Source: CBDDCX01 sp965226925 (GTDB taxonomy: Bacteria; Gemmatimonadota; Gemmatimonadetes; Longimicrobiales; Gaopeijiaceae). Taken from it: a stretch of 64,000 nt of DNA. Both the position numbers and the translations under genes were made by a program. Location: contig CBDDEN010000008.1 of NCBI GenBank assembly GCA_965226925.1, positions 62,001 through 126,000 on the forward strand, given 5' to 3'. Within the stretch, counting starts at the first letter, position 1; each line of letters opens with the position of its first letter. Of the stretch, positions 25,686-35,080 are shown piece after piece. The notes under the pieces were generated by a model, which saw only the letters and a list, made by a program, of their open reading frames with translations, was not told where the DNA came from and did not search any database.

Positions 25686-26722
25686 ACGGGAAAGGCAGCC
25701 TGGCCAGCGTAGCGGGGCACCCGTCGGAGGCGACGGGTAACCCATCCGGAGTGACCGGCAGTCCATCCGTTACCGAATTCGCCGGAAAGACGGACTGGAT
25801 ATGGAAGAACGGCGAGATCGTTCGCTGGGATGCCGGCCAGCTTCACGTAATGAGCCACGTGGTCCACTACGGCTCGTCGGTATTCGAGGGTATCCGCTTC
25901 TACGACACACCGGACGGCCCTTCGATCTTTCGACTGGACGATCATGCGGCGCGCTTCCGGGATTCCTGCCGGATCTATCGGATGCCCATGGACGTGAGTG
26001 CCGAGGCCTTGGCCGAGGCCTGTCGCGCGGTAGTGCGGGCGAACGGCCTGACCTCGGGCTACATCCGCCCTGTCGCATTTCGCAGCCTCGGTGCTCTGGG
26101 ACTACACCCCGGCGCCAGCCCCGTCGAGACCTATGTCGTTTGCTGGCCTTGGGGTCACTATCTGGGCTCCGATGCCCTAGACGAGGGTGTGGACGCGTGC
26201 GTTTCGACTTGGAGTCGACCGGCCCCCAACACGTTACCCACCCTGGCCAAGGCCGGAGGAACGTACCTGGTGAGCCAGCTCATGAAGATGGAGGCTGAAG
26301 TGAACGGGTACGCCGAAGCCATCGCCCTGGGGCCCGATGGGCGCGTGAGCGAGGGCAGCGCAGCCAACCTCTTCGTGGTGACGAACGGAACTCTCAGAAC
26401 GCCTCAACTCGACGGTACCAACCTTCGTGGAATCACCCGTGACTCGGTGCTGAGGCTTGCCCGGGATCTCGGGATTCCTACGGTGGAGGAACCGATACCG
26501 CGGGAGATTCTCTACTTGGCGGACGAGGTCTTCTTTACCGGGACGGCCGCCGAAATCACCCCCGTCCGTAGCGTCGACCGCATCACGGTGGCAGATGGAG
26601 CGGTGGGGCCCCTCACCAAGTGGCTTCAGAAGGAATTCCTGGACCTCGCCTGGGGCAGAAGCCCCGATCCCTATGGATGGCGGAGCCCGGTGAACCAGGC
26701 CGCCCCGGTATCGGCCCCATGA
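25676..26722 (+). CDS. ilvE: Branched-chain amino acid aminotransferase
   Basis: 348 residues; overlaps the ilvC end by 10 nt. PLP fold-type IV transaminase giving Val, Leu and Ile. Family landmarks: WIWKNGEIVRWDAGQLHVMS, HYGSSVFEGIRFYDTPDGPS, SGYIRPVAFRS, PLP lysine in LAKAGGTYLVSQLMKMEAEV, SEGSAANLFVVTNGTLRTP and TRDSVLRLARDLGI. An N-terminal extension of about 37 residues has three related GxPS units (GHPSEAT, GNPSGVT, GSPSVTE). It is not part of the fold and may mean translation begins later, though no better ribosome site is evident. Confidence 0.92.
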   Translation: MAMNGKGSLASVAGHPSEATGNPSGVTGSPSVTEFAGKTDWIWKNGEIVRWDAGQLHVMSHVVHYGSSVFEGIRFYDTPDGPSIFRLDDHAARFRDSCRIYRMPMDVSAEALAEACRAVVRANGLTSGYIRPVAFRSLGALGLHPGASPVETYVVCWPWGHYLGSDALDEGVDACVSTWSRPAPNTLPTLAKAGGTYLVSQLMKMEAEVNGYAEAIALGPDGRVSEGSAANLFVVTNGTLRTPQLDGTNLRGITRDSVLRLARDLGIPTVEEPIPREILYLADEVFFTGTAAEITPVRSVDRITVADGAVGPLTKWLQKEFLDLAWGRSPDPYGWRSPVNQAAPVSAP

Positions 26723-28404
26723 GTGCCGAGAAGAGCTTGGGTCTGCCGATGATCAGCCACGACCTCGTGTTGGGGCGGGACCGCGCAGCCGCTCGGTCGA
26801 TGCTGCGAGCCGTGGGTTTCCGAGACGAAGACTTTGGGCGGCCGTTGATCGGGATCGCCAATACGTGGACGGACGCGACTCCGTGTAATGCGCATCTACG
26901 TGAGCTGGGAGCCTGGGTGAAGGAGGGTGTCCGAGCGGCGGGAGGCGCGGCCCTCGAGTTCAATACCATCGCCGTTTCCGATGGTATCACCATGGGCACG
27001 AAGGGGATGAATGCCTCGCTCGTGAGCCGGGAAGTGGTGGCGGACTCCATCGAGCTCGTGGCCCGTGCCTACCACTTCGATGGCCTGGTCGCACTCTCGG
27101 GTTGTGACAAGACGATTCCGGGCACCGTGATGGCCTTGGCCAGGCTCGATCGGCCCGCGCTGATGTTGTACGGCGGTTCGATTCAGCCCGGACGGCACAA
27201 CGGGCGTGACGTGACCATTCAGGACGTATTCGAGGGTATCGGGGCCTGCGCCGCCGGGCGGATGAGCCAGGAAGAACTGGACGAGCTGGAAAAGGCCGCA
27301 TGTCCGGGACCGGGCGCGTGCGGCGGCCAATTCACGGCGAACACCATGGCCACCGTCTTCGAGGTCATGGGAATCTCCCCGATGGGGAGTGGGTCTGTCC
27401 CGGCGGTAGACCCCGCCAAGGAGGAAGTGGCCCGAGCCTGCGGACGTTTGGCCGTGGAGTTGGTGGAATCGGACCTGCGCCCCAGCCGGCTCATCACACG
27501 TGAGAGTTTAGAAAACGGCATCGCGGTAGCGGTGGCGACCGGTGGGTCCACCAACGCCGTGCTGCACCTTTTGGCGCTCGCTCACGAAGCCGGTGTCCCC
27601 CTCGACATCCACGACTTCGACCGCGTGAGTGCACGGACTCCCCTGATTGCCGACCTGAAGCCGGGTGGCCGCTTCGTAGCTACGGACCTTCACCGGGCGG
27701 GAGGCGTGGCGCTGCTCGCCCGACGCCTCCTCGAGGCTGGCCTTCTCCATGGGGACGCGATGACCGTGACAGGGCGTTCGCTGGGCGAGGAGGTCGAAGA
27801 CGCCGCGGAGGCTCCCGGGCAGGAGGTCGTGCGACCCATGTCGGCGCCGATCAAGCCACACGGCGGACTGGTGGTGCTGCGAGGCAACCTCGCTCCGGAT
27901 GGGTGCGTGCTGAAGGTGGCCGGGCACGAGCGCACCCACCACACGGGGCCTGCGCGTGTCTTTGAGCAGGAAGAGGCCGCGTTCGAAGCGGTACAGAACG
28001 GGTCCATCGGTGAGGGTGATGTCGTGGTGATCCGCGGAGAAGGGCCACGCGGCGGACCGGGCATGCGAGAGATGCTGGGCGTGACGGCAGCGATTGCCGG
28101 GGCCGGGCTCGGCGAGTCGGTCGGGCTACTGACGGACGGGCGTTTCTCGGGAGCGACCCACGGGCTGATGGCCGGTCACGTGGCGCCCGAGGCCGTAGCG
28201 GGTGGACCGATCGCCGCAGTTCGTGACGGTGATGAGATCACGTTCGACATTCCGGCGCGCCTGCTCACAGTAAGGCTTACCGACGAGGAGATCAGAACCC
28301 GACTCGAAGAGTGGCAGCCTACTGGCGAGGAACCCGAGCGAGGGGTGATGGCGAAGTACGCGCGGCTGGTGTCGTCGGCCGCGACGGGGGCCACCACCAG
28401 CTGA
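26719..28404 (+). CDS. ilvD: Dihydroxy-acid dehydratase
   Basis: 561 residues; ATGA overlap with ilvE. Fe-S dehydratase forming 2-keto acids, fourth enzyme of the pathway in gene order here. Cluster and active-site motifs: NTWTDATPCNAHL, SGCDKTIPGTVMALARL, CPGPGACGGQFTANTM, GGSTNAVLHLLALAHEAG and GRFSGATHGLMAGHVAPEA. It ends 17 bp before an IS91-like remnant, so any operon terminator or further genes may have been lost. Confidence 0.95.
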   Translation: MSAEKSLGLPMISHDLVLGRDRAAARSMLRAVGFRDEDFGRPLIGIANTWTDATPCNAHLRELGAWVKEGVRAAGGAALEFNTIAVSDGITMGTKGMNASLVSREVVADSIELVARAYHFDGLVALSGCDKTIPGTVMALARLDRPALMLYGGSIQPGRHNGRDVTIQDVFEGIGACAAGRMSQEELDELEKAACPGPGACGGQFTANTMATVFEVMGISPMGSGSVPAVDPAKEEVARACGRLAVELVESDLRPSRLITRESLENGIAVAVATGGSTNAVLHLLALAHEAGVPLDIHDFDRVSARTPLIADLKPGGRFVATDLHRAGGVALLARRLLEAGLLHGDAMTVTGRSLGEEVEDAAEAPGQEVVRPMSAPIKPHGGLVVLRGNLAPDGCVLKVAGHERTHHTGPARVFEQEEAAFEAVQNGSIGEGDVVVIRGEGPRGGPGMREMLGVTAAIAGAGLGESVGLLTDGRFSGATHGLMAGHVAPEAVAGGPIAAVRDGDEITFDIPARLLTVRLTDEEIRTRLEEWQPTGEEPERGVMAKYARLVSSAATGATTS

Positions 28405-28420
28405 GAATCATGGTGTCGGA

Positions 28421-29307
28421 TCTGCCGCCCATCTGGTGGACCATGTCCTGCCGCCGCTTCCGGTGCGCCAATGGGTGCTGTCCGTTCCAAAGCGGCTCCG
28501 CCCGTTCCTGCACCACAACCCCACGATCGCCGGCGCCGTGTTGCGCATCTTTCCAGTTCCACGAGGCCACCCACCTTACGGCCTCCGACTGGGGCAAACT
28601 CCAGCACACCGTTCGCCACCGCGTGCTCCGTTACTTCCATCGCCACGGTCTGCTCGAACGCCACGTCACCGACGACATGCTCACGTGGCAAGCCGCCGGT
28701 GGGTTCAGCATCGATGCCTCGGTTCGGATCCCGCCTTGGGACCGAGCCGGGCTCGAGCGACTCGCCCTACTCATTCACCCGCCACGCATCCATCGCCGCC
28801 GCTATCACGGAGTGCTGGCTCCCGAGGTACCCACCGAAGGTGGGTCGCAAGCTCAGGTCTCAGGTCATCGCGCTGGGGCGTGAGCAGGGTAGCGTGGAGG
28901 AGTCGCCCTCGGGGCAGCTCGGCGCTCGGTCCGCCGCGGGTTCGCCTGACGGAGCCACCCCAGGCCGGCCTACTTCCTCGAGATGGGCCGCCCTTATCGC
29001 TCGCATCTATGATGTCCGGCCGCTCGTCTGCCCATCGTGCGGTGCTTCGATGAGCATCATCGCCTTCATTACCGATCCCGTTCCCGTCCGCTCCGTCCTC
29101 GCCCATCTCGATCTCCCCACCCGACCCCCTCCACTGGCTCCGGCTCGGGCGCCGCCCCAGGGTATCCTCGGGTTCGATCAGAGCGGGGGCTTCGACCCCA
29201 CCGATCCGGAACCCATTCTTAGCCTGAGGTCAGCCTTGCAAGGCGAGATCTCGCCTCGCTCAAGCAGGGTGCCGGACTCGGAAAGGGCGTTTGGATCGCC
29301 TATCCGT
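28421..29307 (+). mobile_element. IS91-family remnant B
   Basis: Starts within the zinc-domain coding part (LPPIWW-equivalent DNA CTGCCGCCCATCTGGTGG). It carries the same HUH deletion as copy A (GCGCATCTTT joined to CCAGTTCCACGAGG), plus a further deletion joining GAGCCGGGCTCGA to GCGACTCGCCC, also found in copy C. It ends at GGATCGCCTATCCGT. No left end. It begins 16 bp after ilvD. Confidence 0.9.
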
Positions 29308-29466
29308 CCTGACATTGTCGACATTTGTGATCCGGCCAATCGAGTCGCGTTCAATGTCGGAGAGGAACGGGTATCTACCTTCCAGGATCCTGCGATCGGC
29401 CTGACGGTCGAGGTGATTGAGGACCTCGGCACCGGATATCGTGTGCGCGTCCGTAAGGAACCGTAG
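29308..29466 (+). pseudogene. C-terminal fragment of an unknown gene joined to the IS91-like right end
   Basis: The frame reads DIVDICDPANRVAFNVGEER, VSTFQDPAIGLTVEVIEDLG then TGYRVRVRKEP and stop, in frame from the element's last base. It looks like the final strands of a secreted beta-rich protein. There is no start and I do not recognise the family. Confidence 0.4.
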
Positions 29467-29572
29467 CTTAGGTGGTAGTGAACTGGTTCGAGGATTTCGC
29501 CAGCGGATGGGGAATTGAAGGCTCAGGTCCCTTGGCTGCGCGTCTTCGTGGAAAGGCGTGGTGATCGTCCAG

Positions 29573-31006
29573 ATGCGCATCATTGGGGGAATACTGCCAA
29601 CGCTGCTCACTATAGCTTTGGCAGGATGCGGAAGCGATTCGACCGTGAATCCTGCACCGACACCGACAACACCGATACCGACCACACCGACACCGGTACC
29701 GAGTCCTCGCGCGGACATCATCTTCTCCAACGGCCAAGTGATCACCCTTGAACCGGACCTGCCAACAGCCGAAGCATTGGCTGTGCTGGGCAAGGACATC
29801 CTCCTCGTGGGGTCTAACGAGGAGGTCTTGACCCTGGTCGGACCGGAACCCCAAAGGGTCGATCTAGGCGGCAGGGCCCTCCTTCCAGGCTTCGTCGATG
29901 CTCATACGCACCCGATCAATATTGACTCTCCGGAGTCCTTCGAGGAAACGCAGCAATACGTCTTGGAGGGGGGCACGACCTCTTTAGGCAACAACGGGAA
30001 TCCGGATAAGTTGCCGGTTTATCTCGAAGCGCAGGCGTCCGGGGGTCTCCGAATCCGGATAAGTCTGTACCTAGCATACAACTCAAAATGTAATGGTGTG
30101 CAACAACCTGAAGATTGGATCCTGGACCATCCACCGATCCTTGATCCTACCGCAATGCTCCGCATTCCTGGGGTCAAGGTTTTCGCCGACCCGGCCGGAC
30201 TGAACAACACCTGTGGCTGGTCCGCCATGAGCGTGTTGCTACCGACCTCGTTTGCCGAGGAGAAAAACACCGGGCCATACGGTGCTGATCTCTTCAACGT
30301 CGAGGAGTTGGCCCAGGTGATCGCGAAGCACCAGGCTTTCGGCTACCAGGTGGAAATTCACGCGCGGGGTGACGTCACGGTCGAAACCTCGCTCGATGCC
30401 ATCGAGTCCGCGTTGGCGGGAGGGCCCAATACCTTTCGGCACCGCATTGACCACAACGACTTTGTTCGACCGGAGCTGCTTTCCCGCTTTGGGGAGATCG
30501 GCGCTCTGCCGGTCGTCAGGGGTCGGCCCTTCGCTTGCATCTTGAACAACAACGGTGGCGCTCACGTTTTTGGTGAAGAGGTGCATCCTTGGTTCTATCC
30601 TGTTCGTTCTCTGCTCGACGCCAATCCCGGGCTGCCCGTGGCCTGGCACAGTGACGTGACCCCGTACGGACGCAGGCCGATCCGTGATCTCTACGACTTC
30701 GTGACCCGCAAAGGGATCCGTGGGAGCGACGGGAGCGGCTGTACGCCGCCGGACTGGTACGCCGCCCAGGCAGTCAGCGTTGAAGACGCACTGCGTTTGA
30801 TGACGATCAATGGCGCCTATGCGCTGTCCATGGAGGATGAGGTGGGCAGTCTGAAAGTGGGCAAGTTCGCGGACCTGATCATCCTCTCCGACAGCCCGCT
30901 CCTCGTCGCACCGGACGATCTGATCAACCTCGAGGTGCTCATGACCATGGTTGGCGGGAAGGTCGAGCACTGCCTTGCCGGCTACGAGGCCATCTGCCCA
31001 GACTAG
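29573..31006 (+). CDS. Amidohydrolase-family lipoprotein (YtcJ-like)
   Basis: 477 residues from ATG 29573. A signal peptide with lipobox (LPTLLTIALAGCGS) and a Pro-Thr linker are followed by the composite beta-sandwich and TIM barrel of metal-dependent amidohydrolases: IIFSNGQVITLEPDLP, VDLGGRALLPGFVDAHTHP (HxH metal site), VEIHARGDVTVETSLDAIES, RHRIDHNDFVRPELL, PVAWHSDVTPYG (metal Asp) and ALRLMTINGAYALSMEDEVG, ending KVGKFADLIILSDSPL. Similar to the YtcJ/Amidohydro_3 branch. An exported form suggests hydrolysis of a small amide or ester outside the cytoplasm. Flanked on both sides by IS91-like remnants. Confidence 0.8.
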   Translation: MRIIGGILPTLLTIALAGCGSDSTVNPAPTPTTPIPTTPTPVPSPRADIIFSNGQVITLEPDLPTAEALAVLGKDILLVGSNEEVLTLVGPEPQRVDLGGRALLPGFVDAHTHPINIDSPESFEETQQYVLEGGTTSLGNNGNPDKLPVYLEAQASGGLRIRISLYLAYNSKCNGVQQPEDWILDHPPILDPTAMLRIPGVKVFADPAGLNNTCGWSAMSVLLPTSFAEEKNTGPYGADLFNVEELAQVIAKHQAFGYQVEIHARGDVTVETSLDAIESALAGGPNTFRHRIDHNDFVRPELLSRFGEIGALPVVRGRPFACILNNNGGAHVFGEEVHPWFYPVRSLLDANPGLPVAWHSDVTPYGRRPIRDLYDFVTRKGIRGSDGSGCTPPDWYAAQAVSVEDALRLMTINGAYALSMEDEVGSLKVGKFADLIILSDSPLLVAPDDLINLEVLMTMVGGKVEHCLAGYEAICPD

Positions 31007-31026
31007 GGATCACGAATCGCCCCCGC

Positions 31027-31443
31027 CGTGCTCCGTTACTTCCATCGCCACGGTCTGCTCGAACGCCACGTCACCGACGACATGCTCACGTGGCAAGCCG
31101 CCGGTGGGTTCAGCATCGATGCCTCGGTTCGGATCCCGCCTTGGGACCGAGCCGGGCTCGAGCGACTCGCCCTACTCATTCACCCGCCACGCATCCATCG
31201 CCACCGCTATCACGGAGTGCTGGCGCCTAATGCCAAGCTCAGGTCTCAGGTCATCGTGCTGGGGCGTGAGCAGGGTAGTGTAGAGGAGTCGCCCTCGGGG
31301 CAGCTCGGCGCTCGGTCCGCCGCGGCTTCGACCCCACCGATCCGGAACCCATTCTTAGCCTGAGGTCAGCCTTGCGAGGCGAGATCTCGCCTCGCTCAAG
31401 CAGGGTGCCGGACTCGGAAAGGGCGTTTGGATCGCCTATCCGT
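31027..31443 (+). mobile_element. IS91-family remnant C
   Basis: Starts at GTGCTCCGTTACTTCC within the transposase core (LRYFHRHGLLERHVTDDMLT) and shares the GAGCCGGGCTCGAGCGACTC deletion with copy B. A large deletion then removes the cysteine-rich C-terminus. It ends at GGATCGCCTATCCGT and joins a truncated downstream gene. Confidence 0.9.
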
Positions 31444-32649
31444 GAAAACGTCTACATCTATGTTCAAGGGACGGTCTCGAGCATACGTCCCCGTCAAGAG
31501 TTGGAGGGCTGCTCGGCCTTCGGTCCGAACACAGCGTCTTTCCGCATCGAGGTGATTCGAGTGCCCCTCGATCGGCCGCAGGACGCAGCGATCGTTAACG
31601 AGCCTCGCCTCTTCACGGACGAACAGACCGGTGACATCGCGGGCCTCTGGGGAGGCGGCGACCACGGGCCCGGAACGCAGACGACCAGCCCCACCAACCG
31701 ATGCCACGACATCACCGCATATCCGGCGATTGGGTTGGCCGCCGGGCCCTGCTCCGGCAACGGCATCCTCCTGGACATCTCGGATCCTGTGAATCCCTAC
31801 CGGATCGACGAGGTCGTGGACCCGGGTTTCGCGTACTGGCACTCAGCGACGTTCAGCAACGACGGTACCAAAGTGATCTTCACGGACGAGTGGGGTGGAG
31901 GCGTCGCGGCTCGCTGCCGCGCCACGGACCCACGCACCTGGGGCGCGGACGCGATCTTCGAGATCGTCGGCCGCAAGTTGCTCTTCGCGGGCTACTATAA
32001 GCTGAGTGCCCCCCAGACCGTGGAGGAGAATTGCGTGGCCCACAACGGGTCGCTCATCCCCGTGCCCGGGCGTGACATCATGGTGCAGGCCTGGTATCAG
32101 GGCGGCTTATCGGTCTTCGATTTCACCGATCCCGCGAGCCCCATCGAGATCGCCTACTTCGACCGCGGTCCTCTCGCTTCGGAGTTGGTCACAGGGGGAT
32201 ACTGGTCCACGTATTGGTACAACGGCTTCATCTATGGCGCGGAGATCTCCAGGGGCTTCGATGTCTTCCGCCTGGTGCCCAGCGAGCACCTGAGCCAGAA
32301 CGAGATCGACTCGGCGGCCGAAGTTCGTATGACCGTGTTCAACGCCCAGCAACAGCCGCGGGTGGTGTGGGAGCCGACGGTCACGGTGGCGCGCGCCTAC
32401 CTCGACCAGCTCATGAGGAACGACGCGATCCGGGCCGACCGCGCCGCAAGCATCTCCAGCGCCCTGGACCGGTTCGAGCGCCTAGACGGCGTACCGGGGC
32501 AAACAGCGGTGCTGACAGAGCTCGAACAGGCGGCGATGGAGCTGGAGAAAGAGTCACGGGCTTCAGTCCCCCGTGAGCGGCCGACGGATCGCAGCCGTCT
32601 CCGTTCCCTTGCGGCGACCCTGAGGGGCCTGGCAGGCTCGACGCGTTGA
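31444..32649 (+). pseudogene. LVIVD-repeat secreted protein, N-terminus lost at IS91-like right end
   Basis: The frame is open from the element boundary: ENVYIYVQGTVSSIRPRQEL, RCHDITAYPAIGLAAGPCSG, NGILLDISDPVNPYRIDEVV, GFAYWHSATFSNDGTKVIFT, HNGSLIPVPGRDIMVQAWYQ then GGLSVFDFTDPASPIEIAYF. These are LVIVD/choice-of-anchor-type propeller blades (ILLDISDP..P). The C-terminal 90 residues are helical and charged. About 400 codons remain, and any start and signal peptide are missing. Expression could only come from a start inside the element. Confidence 0.75.
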
Positions 32650-33035
32650 GGGCCATTAGGGGGGGCCGAGGGTGCAGCCACGACAGCCTGATCCAGCGTG
32701 CCGTGAGCGGCTTGCCGGCCTAGGGAGCCGACGTGGCTCCTGGCTTCCTTCACGAGCGAGGTCCCTCGGTTTAGAGGAATCGTTGACATGCCACGAAGCT
32801 TCGCTATCGTGGGTCACGTGATCTCTTCGACCGTTTCGACATCTTTTCGACCGGACCGACCGTGAACCAGCACGCACGACCGCGACGCCGACCGCGAATC
32901 AGCCGTCCACTTCCCAGGGAGCGGGCGCGTCCTGTCTTGCGTGGGGAGATCCGATAGAGCGACCCTCGACCCCCGAGACCTGACGTCGCCGGCCCCCATT
33001 CCAGGAGCCGGTCTTTTTGTTCCGAGAGGTTTCCG
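32650..33035. other. Intergenic region upstream of proC
   Basis: 386 bp holding the likely pro promoter and a leader of about 220 nt. No proline-rich leader peptide or terminator was found. Confidence 0.5.
32783..32810 (+). promoter_or_regulatory. Sigma-70-type promoter for proCBA
   Basis: TTGACA (32783-32788), 16-bp spacer, TATCGT (32805-32810). The -35 is perfect and the -10 matches four of six. It is the best promoter match between the LVIVD gene and proC. Confidence 0.6.
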
Positions 33036-33881
33036 ATGTCCGATAGAAGACAGTCCGAATCATCGACCGCCAGCCTGGCAATTCTGGGCGGTGGGAACTT
33101 GGGCCAAGCCCTCGCACGCGGCTTGGTACGCAGCGGGACGATACAGCCGGATCAGATCCACGTCACTTCGCTGCATCCACACTCCCTGGAGGCACTGGCC
33201 GAGGAGGGATTCTCGGTCGGGCGCGATAATCTGGCCGCCATCCAGGGGGCGAGTACCGTTCTCCTGGCCGTTCAGCCGCAGCAGATCACCGATCTTCTCG
33301 CCGAGATCCGGGAGGGGCTCGATCCTGGCCGCCACAAGGTAATCTCGGTGGTCTCGGGCGTGACCGTCGCCCAGTTACGGGAGATGATCCCGGCCCCGAC
33401 TCAGGTGGTGCGGGCCATGCCGAACACGGCCGTCTCGATCGGAGAGTCCATGACCTGCCTGTCGGCCGATCCGGACTCGATGGCTGCCTTCGAGGAGGCC
33501 GAAGCCCTCTTCAAAGGTGTCGGACTCACGCTCCGCATCGAGGACGAGATGATGGTCGGAGCGACGGCTCTGTGCGCATGCGGCGTGGCGTTCTTTCTCC
33601 GGTCGGTTCGGGCCGCCTCCCAGGGCGGCATCGAGATCGGCTTTCACCCCGAAGACGCGCTCTTGCTCGCGGCGCAAACCGCGAGGGGAGCCGCTTCGCT
33701 CGCCCTGCGCGACAACCATCACCCGGAGTCGGAGATCGACCGCGTGACGACGCCCCGAGGTTGCACCATCGCGGGGCTCAACGAGATGGAGCATCAGGGC
33801 TTCAGCTCGGCCATGATCAAGGGCTTGGTCCTTTCGGCTCGCAAGGCCGGTGCGCTGTTCGACGACGGGAACGCTGCGTGA
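33036..33881 (+). CDS. proC: Pyrroline-5-carboxylate reductase
   Basis: 281 residues. NAD(P)H reduction of pyrroline-5-carboxylate, last step of proline synthesis. N-terminal Rossmann motif LAILGGGNLGQALARGLVRS, LAVQPQQITDLLAEI, VISVVSGVTVAQLREMIPAP, VRAMPNTAVSIGESMT and the C-terminal dimer helix with TTPRGCTIAGLNEMEHQGFS. The start is supported by AGAGG before ATG. It overlaps proB by GTGA. Confidence 0.95.
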   Translation: MSDRRQSESSTASLAILGGGNLGQALARGLVRSGTIQPDQIHVTSLHPHSLEALAEEGFSVGRDNLAAIQGASTVLLAVQPQQITDLLAEIREGLDPGRHKVISVVSGVTVAQLREMIPAPTQVVRAMPNTAVSIGESMTCLSADPDSMAAFEEAEALFKGVGLTLRIEDEMMVGATALCACGVAFFLRSVRAASQGGIEIGFHPEDALLLAAQTARGAASLALRDNHHPESEIDRVTTPRGCTIAGLNEMEHQGFSSAMIKGLVLSARKAGALFDDGNAA

Positions 33882-35080
33882 CCTCCACGCCGGACAAGTG
33901 CCGGGACTTCGGCGAGCTGCGCCGGGTCGTGGTCAAGGTCGGGAGCGGCATCATCGCACCCGCGGGACGGCTCGATCCGCTCGTCATCGAGCGCATCGCG
34001 AAGGACGTCACCGCCCTGCGAGATTCGGGCCTCGAGGTTGTCCTGGTGGTGTCGGGCGCCGTCGCGGCGGGATACCTCGGGATGGGACGGGATCAGCCGC
34101 CGACGTCGGTCGTAGAGCGGCAGGCCTCCGCGGCGGTGGGGCAGTACAAGCTCATGACGATGTTCGCGAGCGAGTTCGAGAAATGCGACACCGTCGTCGC
34201 CCAGCTCCTCATGATGCAGGAGGACATCGAGGACCGCCGCCGCTTCCTGAGTGCCAGGCACACTCTGCAGGAGCTACTGTCGCGAGGCATCCTCCCCATC
34301 ATCAATGAGAACGACCCGCTCGCGGACGACGAGGCGAAGATCGGAGACAACGACCATCTCGCGGCGCTCGTGACGAGCCTGATCACGGCGGATCTGCTCG
34401 TGATTCTGAGCACCGTCGCCGGCGTGCTTCGGTTCGGCGATGACGAGACCACGGACGGCGGCGAAGTCATCCACACCATTGAAGTCGATTCCGAGATCGA
34501 CCGCCACATCACGGAGGACCGGAGTGAAACCGGCGTGGGTGGGATGAGGGTCAAGATCCGCGCGGCGAGATTGGCGAGTGACTGGGGCGTGCCCACGGTG
34601 ATCGCCTCGGGCAGGGAAGCTGGACTCCTCACGCGAATCGTGAACGGCGACGAGATCGGATCGCACTTCGTAACGGGCCCGAAGCGCCTCACGGAGCGAA
34701 AGCGTTGGATCGCCATCCGTACCCGATCGCGCGGATCCATCGTCGTGGATGACGGCGCCAAGCATGCGCTCGTCGAGCGGGGAGCCAGCCTTCTGCCCAT
34801 CGGCATCGTCGAGGTGCGAGGCGACTTCGGGATCGGAGCGCGGATCGACCTACTCGATGGGAGTGGCAAAGCGTTCGCCGTGGGGCTCGGGTCCTACCCG
34901 GCGTCGGAGATTCAACGCATGAAGGGACGGAAGAGCGCGGATTTCGAGAACGTGCTCGGCTACAAGTACGTGGAGGAGATCGTACACCGAGAGGATCTGG
35001 TCTTGCTCGACCCGAAAGGCGACAATGGAGCGGGCTTGGACAACGGAGGGGGCTTCGACGATGCGGAGGACCGGGGATGA
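33878..35080 (+). CDS. proB: Glutamate 5-kinase
   Basis: 400 residues from GTG 33878, overlapping the proC stop (GTGA). It phosphorylates glutamate at the gamma-carboxyl, the committed step of proline synthesis. Amino-acid-kinase motifs VVVKVGSGIIAP, EVVLVVSGAVAAGYLGMG, LPIINENDPLADDEAKIGDN and LVILSTVAGV, then GVGGMRVKIRAARLASDWGV. A C-terminal PUA domain (RGSIVVDDGAKHALVERGAS, LLPIGIVEVRGDF) completes the full-length form, which is usually subject to proline inhibition. A short Asp/Gly-rich tail follows. Confidence 0.95.
   Translation: MTSTPDKCRDFGELRRVVVKVGSGIIAPAGRLDPLVIERIAKDVTALRDSGLEVVLVVSGAVAAGYLGMGRDQPPTSVVERQASAAVGQYKLMTMFASEFEKCDTVVAQLLMMQEDIEDRRRFLSARHTLQELLSRGILPIINENDPLADDEAKIGDNDHLAALVTSLITADLLVILSTVAGVLRFGDDETTDGGEVIHTIEVDSEIDRHITEDRSETGVGGMRVKIRAARLASDWGVPTVIASGREAGLLTRIVNGDEIGSHFVTGPKRLTERKRWIAIRTRSRGSIVVDDGAKHALVERGASLLPIGIVEVRGDFGIGARIDLLDGSGKAFAVGLGSYPASEIQRMKGRKSADFENVLGYKYVEEIVHREDLVLLDPKGDNGAGLDNGGGFDDAEDRG

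Noticed and set aside
29515..29751. Asp/Thr-rich plus-strand frame (TDTDNTDTDHTDTG)
   Set aside because: It is an out-of-frame reading of the Pro-Thr linker of the amidohydrolase lipoprotein.
32789..32870. Short ORF upstream of proC as a proline leader peptide
   Set aside because: It contains almost no proline until its end, overlaps the likely promoter and is not followed by a terminator.
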